From Burkholderiaceae bacterium (lineage in GTDB: Bacteria > Pseudomonadota > Gammaproteobacteria > Burkholderiales > Burkholderiaceae_C), in NCBI GenBank assembly GCA_024235915.1, contig JACKLO010000025.1, positions 17,663-81,662 of the forward strand: a stretch of 64,000 bases of DNA. Direction: 5' to 3'. This document shows, piece by piece, positions 62,314 through 64,000 of this stretch. The position numbers and the translations under genes were made by a program. The notes beneath the pieces were generated by a model. That model did no database searches and was not told the DNA's origin. It saw only the letters and a list, made by a program, of their open reading frames with translations. Positions within the stretch are counted from its first letter, which is position 1. Every line of letters begins with the position of its first letter.

Positions 62314-63501
62314 TCAGGCGCGTGGCTTCACCCGCGCCGCCGCGCGCTTGGCCTTGTCGCGCGCCGCATCCACGTTTTCGTCGCGCGCCAGCGCCACGCC
62401 CATGCGGCGCTTGACGAAACTCTCGGGCTTGCCGAACAGGCGAAGTTCCGTGCCCGGCTCGGCCAGGGCTTCATCGACGCCGTCGAACACGATGCCGGCC
62501 GCGTCCACGCCGCCATAGACCACGGCGCTGGCGCCGGGGTTGCGCAGGCTGGTGTCCACCGGCAGGCCGAGGATGGCGCGTGCGTGCAGCTCGAACTCGT
62601 TCTGCCACTGCGTGATCATGGTCACCATGCCGGTGTCGTGCGGACGCGGGCTGACCTCGCTGAACCAGACCTGGTCGCCCTTGACGAACAGTTCCACGCC
62701 AAACAACCCCTGGCCGCCAAGGTCGTCGGTGATCGCCTTGGCGATCTGCTGCGCCCGCTCCAGCGCCAGCGCGCTCATCGGCTGCGGCTGCCAGCTTTCC
62801 ACGTAGTCGCCACTGACCTGCACGTGGCCGATGGGCGCGCAGAACGACGTGCCGCACACCGAACGCACGGTCAGCAGCGTGATCTCGTAGTCAAAGTCGA
62901 TAAAGCCCTCGACGATGACCCGCCCATGGCTGACCCGGCCACCAGCCATGGCGTAGTCCCAGGCCTTCTGCACGTCGGCCGGCCCGTCGATCTTGCTCTG
63001 GCCCTTGCCGGAACTGCTCATCACCGGCTTGACGATGCAGGGGTAGCCGATGCCCCCATCGATGGCCGCCTGCAGCTCGGCCAGCGAGTCGCAGAACTGG
63101 TACGGGCTGGTCGGCAGGCCCAGCGTCTCGGCGGCGAGGCGGCGGATGCCTTCGCGGTCCATCGTCAGCCGCGCGGCGCGCGCGGTGGGGATCACGCGCA
63201 CCACGCCTTCGGCCTCGAGCTTCTGCAGTTCCGGCGTCGCGATGGCCTCGATCTCCGGCACCACCAGGGCCGGCTTCTCGGCCTCGACGAGCGCACGCAG
63301 CGCCGCCGGGTCGCTCATCGTGATCGTGCGCGCGTGGTGCGCCACCTGCTGCCCTGGCGCGTGGTCGTAGCGGTCCACGGCGATGGTCTCCACGCCCAGG
63401 CGCTGCAGCGCGATCAGCACTTCCTTGCCGAGTTCACCGCTGCCCAGCAGCATGACGCGGGTGGCGGTGGGGGACAGTGGGGTGCCGAGGGTCACGGGCA
63501 T
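62314..63501 (-). CDS. purT: formate-dependent phosphoribosylglycinamide formyltransferase PurT
   Basis: Catalyses the third purine step with formate and ATP. It is an ATP-grasp enzyme of 395 residues with LLGSGELGKEVLIALQRLG, VMSSSGKGQSKI (ATP-binding loop), the acidic metal site FSEVSPRPHDTGM and the C-terminal KPESFVKRRMGVALA. AGGAG precedes the ATG at 63501. It is probably a single-gene unit; the 143-bp space before it (62171-62313) and the 63-bp region upstream show no other gene. It works in the cytoplasm in de novo purine synthesis. Confidence 0.95.
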   Translation of the reverse strand: MPVTLGTPLSPTATRVMLLGSGELGKEVLIALQRLGVETIAVDRYDHAPGQQVAHHARTITMSDPAALRALVEAEKPALVVPEIEAIATPELQKLEAEGVVRVIPTARAARLTMDREGIRRLAAETLGLPTSPYQFCDSLAELQAAIDGGIGYPCIVKPVMSSSGKGQSKIDGPADVQKAWDYAMAGGRVSHGRVIVEGFIDFDYEITLLTVRSVCGTSFCAPIGHVQVSGDYVESWQPQPMSALALERAQQIAKAITDDLGGQGLFGVELFVKGDQVWFSEVSPRPHDTGMVTMITQWQNEFELHARAILGLPVDTSLRNPGASAVVYGGVDAAGIVFDGVDEALAEPGTELRLFGKPESFVKRRMGVALARDENVDAARDKAKRAAARVKPRA

Positions 63502-63564
63502 GAAGAGTCTCCTTGAACAGGGCGCGATTGTCGCGCCGGCGCCGAGGGCCCCGTCCGATGCGCC

Positions 63565-64000
63565 CTATTGCCATGCGAAGCGCGGCTGGTCGAAGTGCGC
63601 CACCCGGGTCGGCCGGCCCAGCACGCACACCTCGCGGAACTGGTACAGGAAGGCGGCGGTGGGTGCGGCGATCCAGCGGGTGCCCAATGGCATGCGCAGC
63701 ACCGGGTGTTCCGCCCCGGCCACGTGGTTGAGGATGGGGGCGTCGGTGCGCAGCAGCTCGCTGACCGGCACGCGGTGCACGCTGGCCACCTCGGCCGGGT
63801 TCGGCTGCGCCTCCCGCGCCGCGCCCACGGCCACCACCACCGGCGTGATCACGTAGCCGGAGCGGGTGGCGTAGTCGTCCAGCCGGCCAAGCACGGCGGC
63901 GGTACTGGGGCGCAGCGCCACTTCCTCGTCCAGCTCCCGCAGGGCGGCGTCCTCCGCCGTTTCGCCGTCGTCGATGCGGCCGCCCGGCAAGGCCCACTGG
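63565..64000 (-). CDS. NUDIX hydrolase (CoA pyrophosphatase-like), 3' part
   Basis: The coding region continues past the right edge. The NUDIX box is intact (GGRIDDGETAEDAALREL-DEE, matching Gx5Ex7REUxEExGU). The downstream segment RWIAAPTAAFLYQF resembles the region following the box in NudL/CoA diphosphatases. The N-terminus and the UPF0035 signature before the box are only partly visible (QWALPGG). It hydrolyses nucleoside diphosphate-linked substrates, possibly CoA or ADP-ribose. It precedes purT on the same strand, with a 63-bp gap. Confidence 0.85.
   Translation of the reverse strand, partial: QWALPGGRIDDGETAEDAALRELDEEVALRPSTAAVLGRLDDYATRSGYVITPVVVAVGAAREAQPNPAEVASVHRVPVSELLRTDAPILNHVAGAEHPVLRMPLGTRWIAAPTAAFLYQFREVCVLGRPTRVAHFDQPRFAWQ

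Overview
The window is a very GC-rich (about 70% by eye), densely coded stretch of a bacterial chromosome. Gene content points to a betaproteobacterium of the order Burkholderiales, in the Rubrivivax/Leptothrix/Ideonella/Roseateles neighbourhood. The evidence is a glucokinase fused to a HexR-type RpiR regulator, a split metH behind an SAH riboswitch, the lpxL-lpxL-dapF-DUF484-xerC block divergent from metK, a PEP-CTERM protein and a feruloyl-CoA synthase operon. No rRNA, tRNA, CRISPR array, transposase or phage gene was found. This placement is inference; no database was searched.

Region 1 (1-17.4 kb) is a starch/maltodextrin and glucose locus. On the minus strand a TonB-dependent receptor, a flavin-dependent halogenase-like protein, MalE, MalF, MalG and a GH13 enzyme (cut by the left edge) form one probable operon. 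A strong hairpin follows the receptor gene, and a 488-bp palindromic repeat element sits between malF and malG. Divergently, a secreted GH13 enzyme with a C-terminal binding module is preceded by a perfect HexR-type box. After a MATE transporter and an SDR protein come two glucokinases placed back to back, one of them the Glk-HexR fusion, with two more HexR-type boxes between them. The likely scheme is outer-membrane uptake, periplasmic binding and ABC import, hydrolysis to glucose and phosphorylation, with HexR linking this to Entner-Doudoroff control. MalK is not in the window.

Region 2 (17.5-21.9 kb) holds a PEP-CTERM protein, a terminator, a promoter and an SAH riboswitch in front of the cobalamin-binding half of methionine synthase. 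A TRIC-type channel gene with two apparent frameshifts follows. Region 3 (22-30.9 kb) is aromatic catabolism: PobA, an ABC substrate-binding protein, a second palindromic element of the same family, an ABM protein, an M20 peptidase, and a MarR/feruloyl-CoA synthase/crotonase operon divergent from an amidohydrolase with a perfect MarR-like operator between them.

Region 4 (30.9-41.8 kb) contains a His-rich haem lipoprotein, a small membrane protein, a frameshifted hybrid histidine kinase, an RlmI-like methyltransferase, and the xerC/DUF484/dapF/lpxL block facing metK. The 3' end of xerC is tandemly duplicated and one copy is interrupted by a REP-like hairpin. Region 5 (41.8-49 kb) is an accessory defence pocket (toxin, antitoxin, MmeI-like restriction-modification enzyme, small unknown protein), then a diguanylate cyclase, a GST and an MBL hydrolase.

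Region 6 (49-64 kb) starts with the most unusual protein here, an ammonium transporter domain fused to PAS, GGDEF and EAL domains. It continues with PutA, an ornithine cyclodeaminase, a small unknown protein, an Lrp regulator and a second cyclodeaminase-family enzyme (ornithine/proline to glutamate). KatG with a coupled unknown gene, PurT and a NUDIX hydrolase cut by the right edge close the window.
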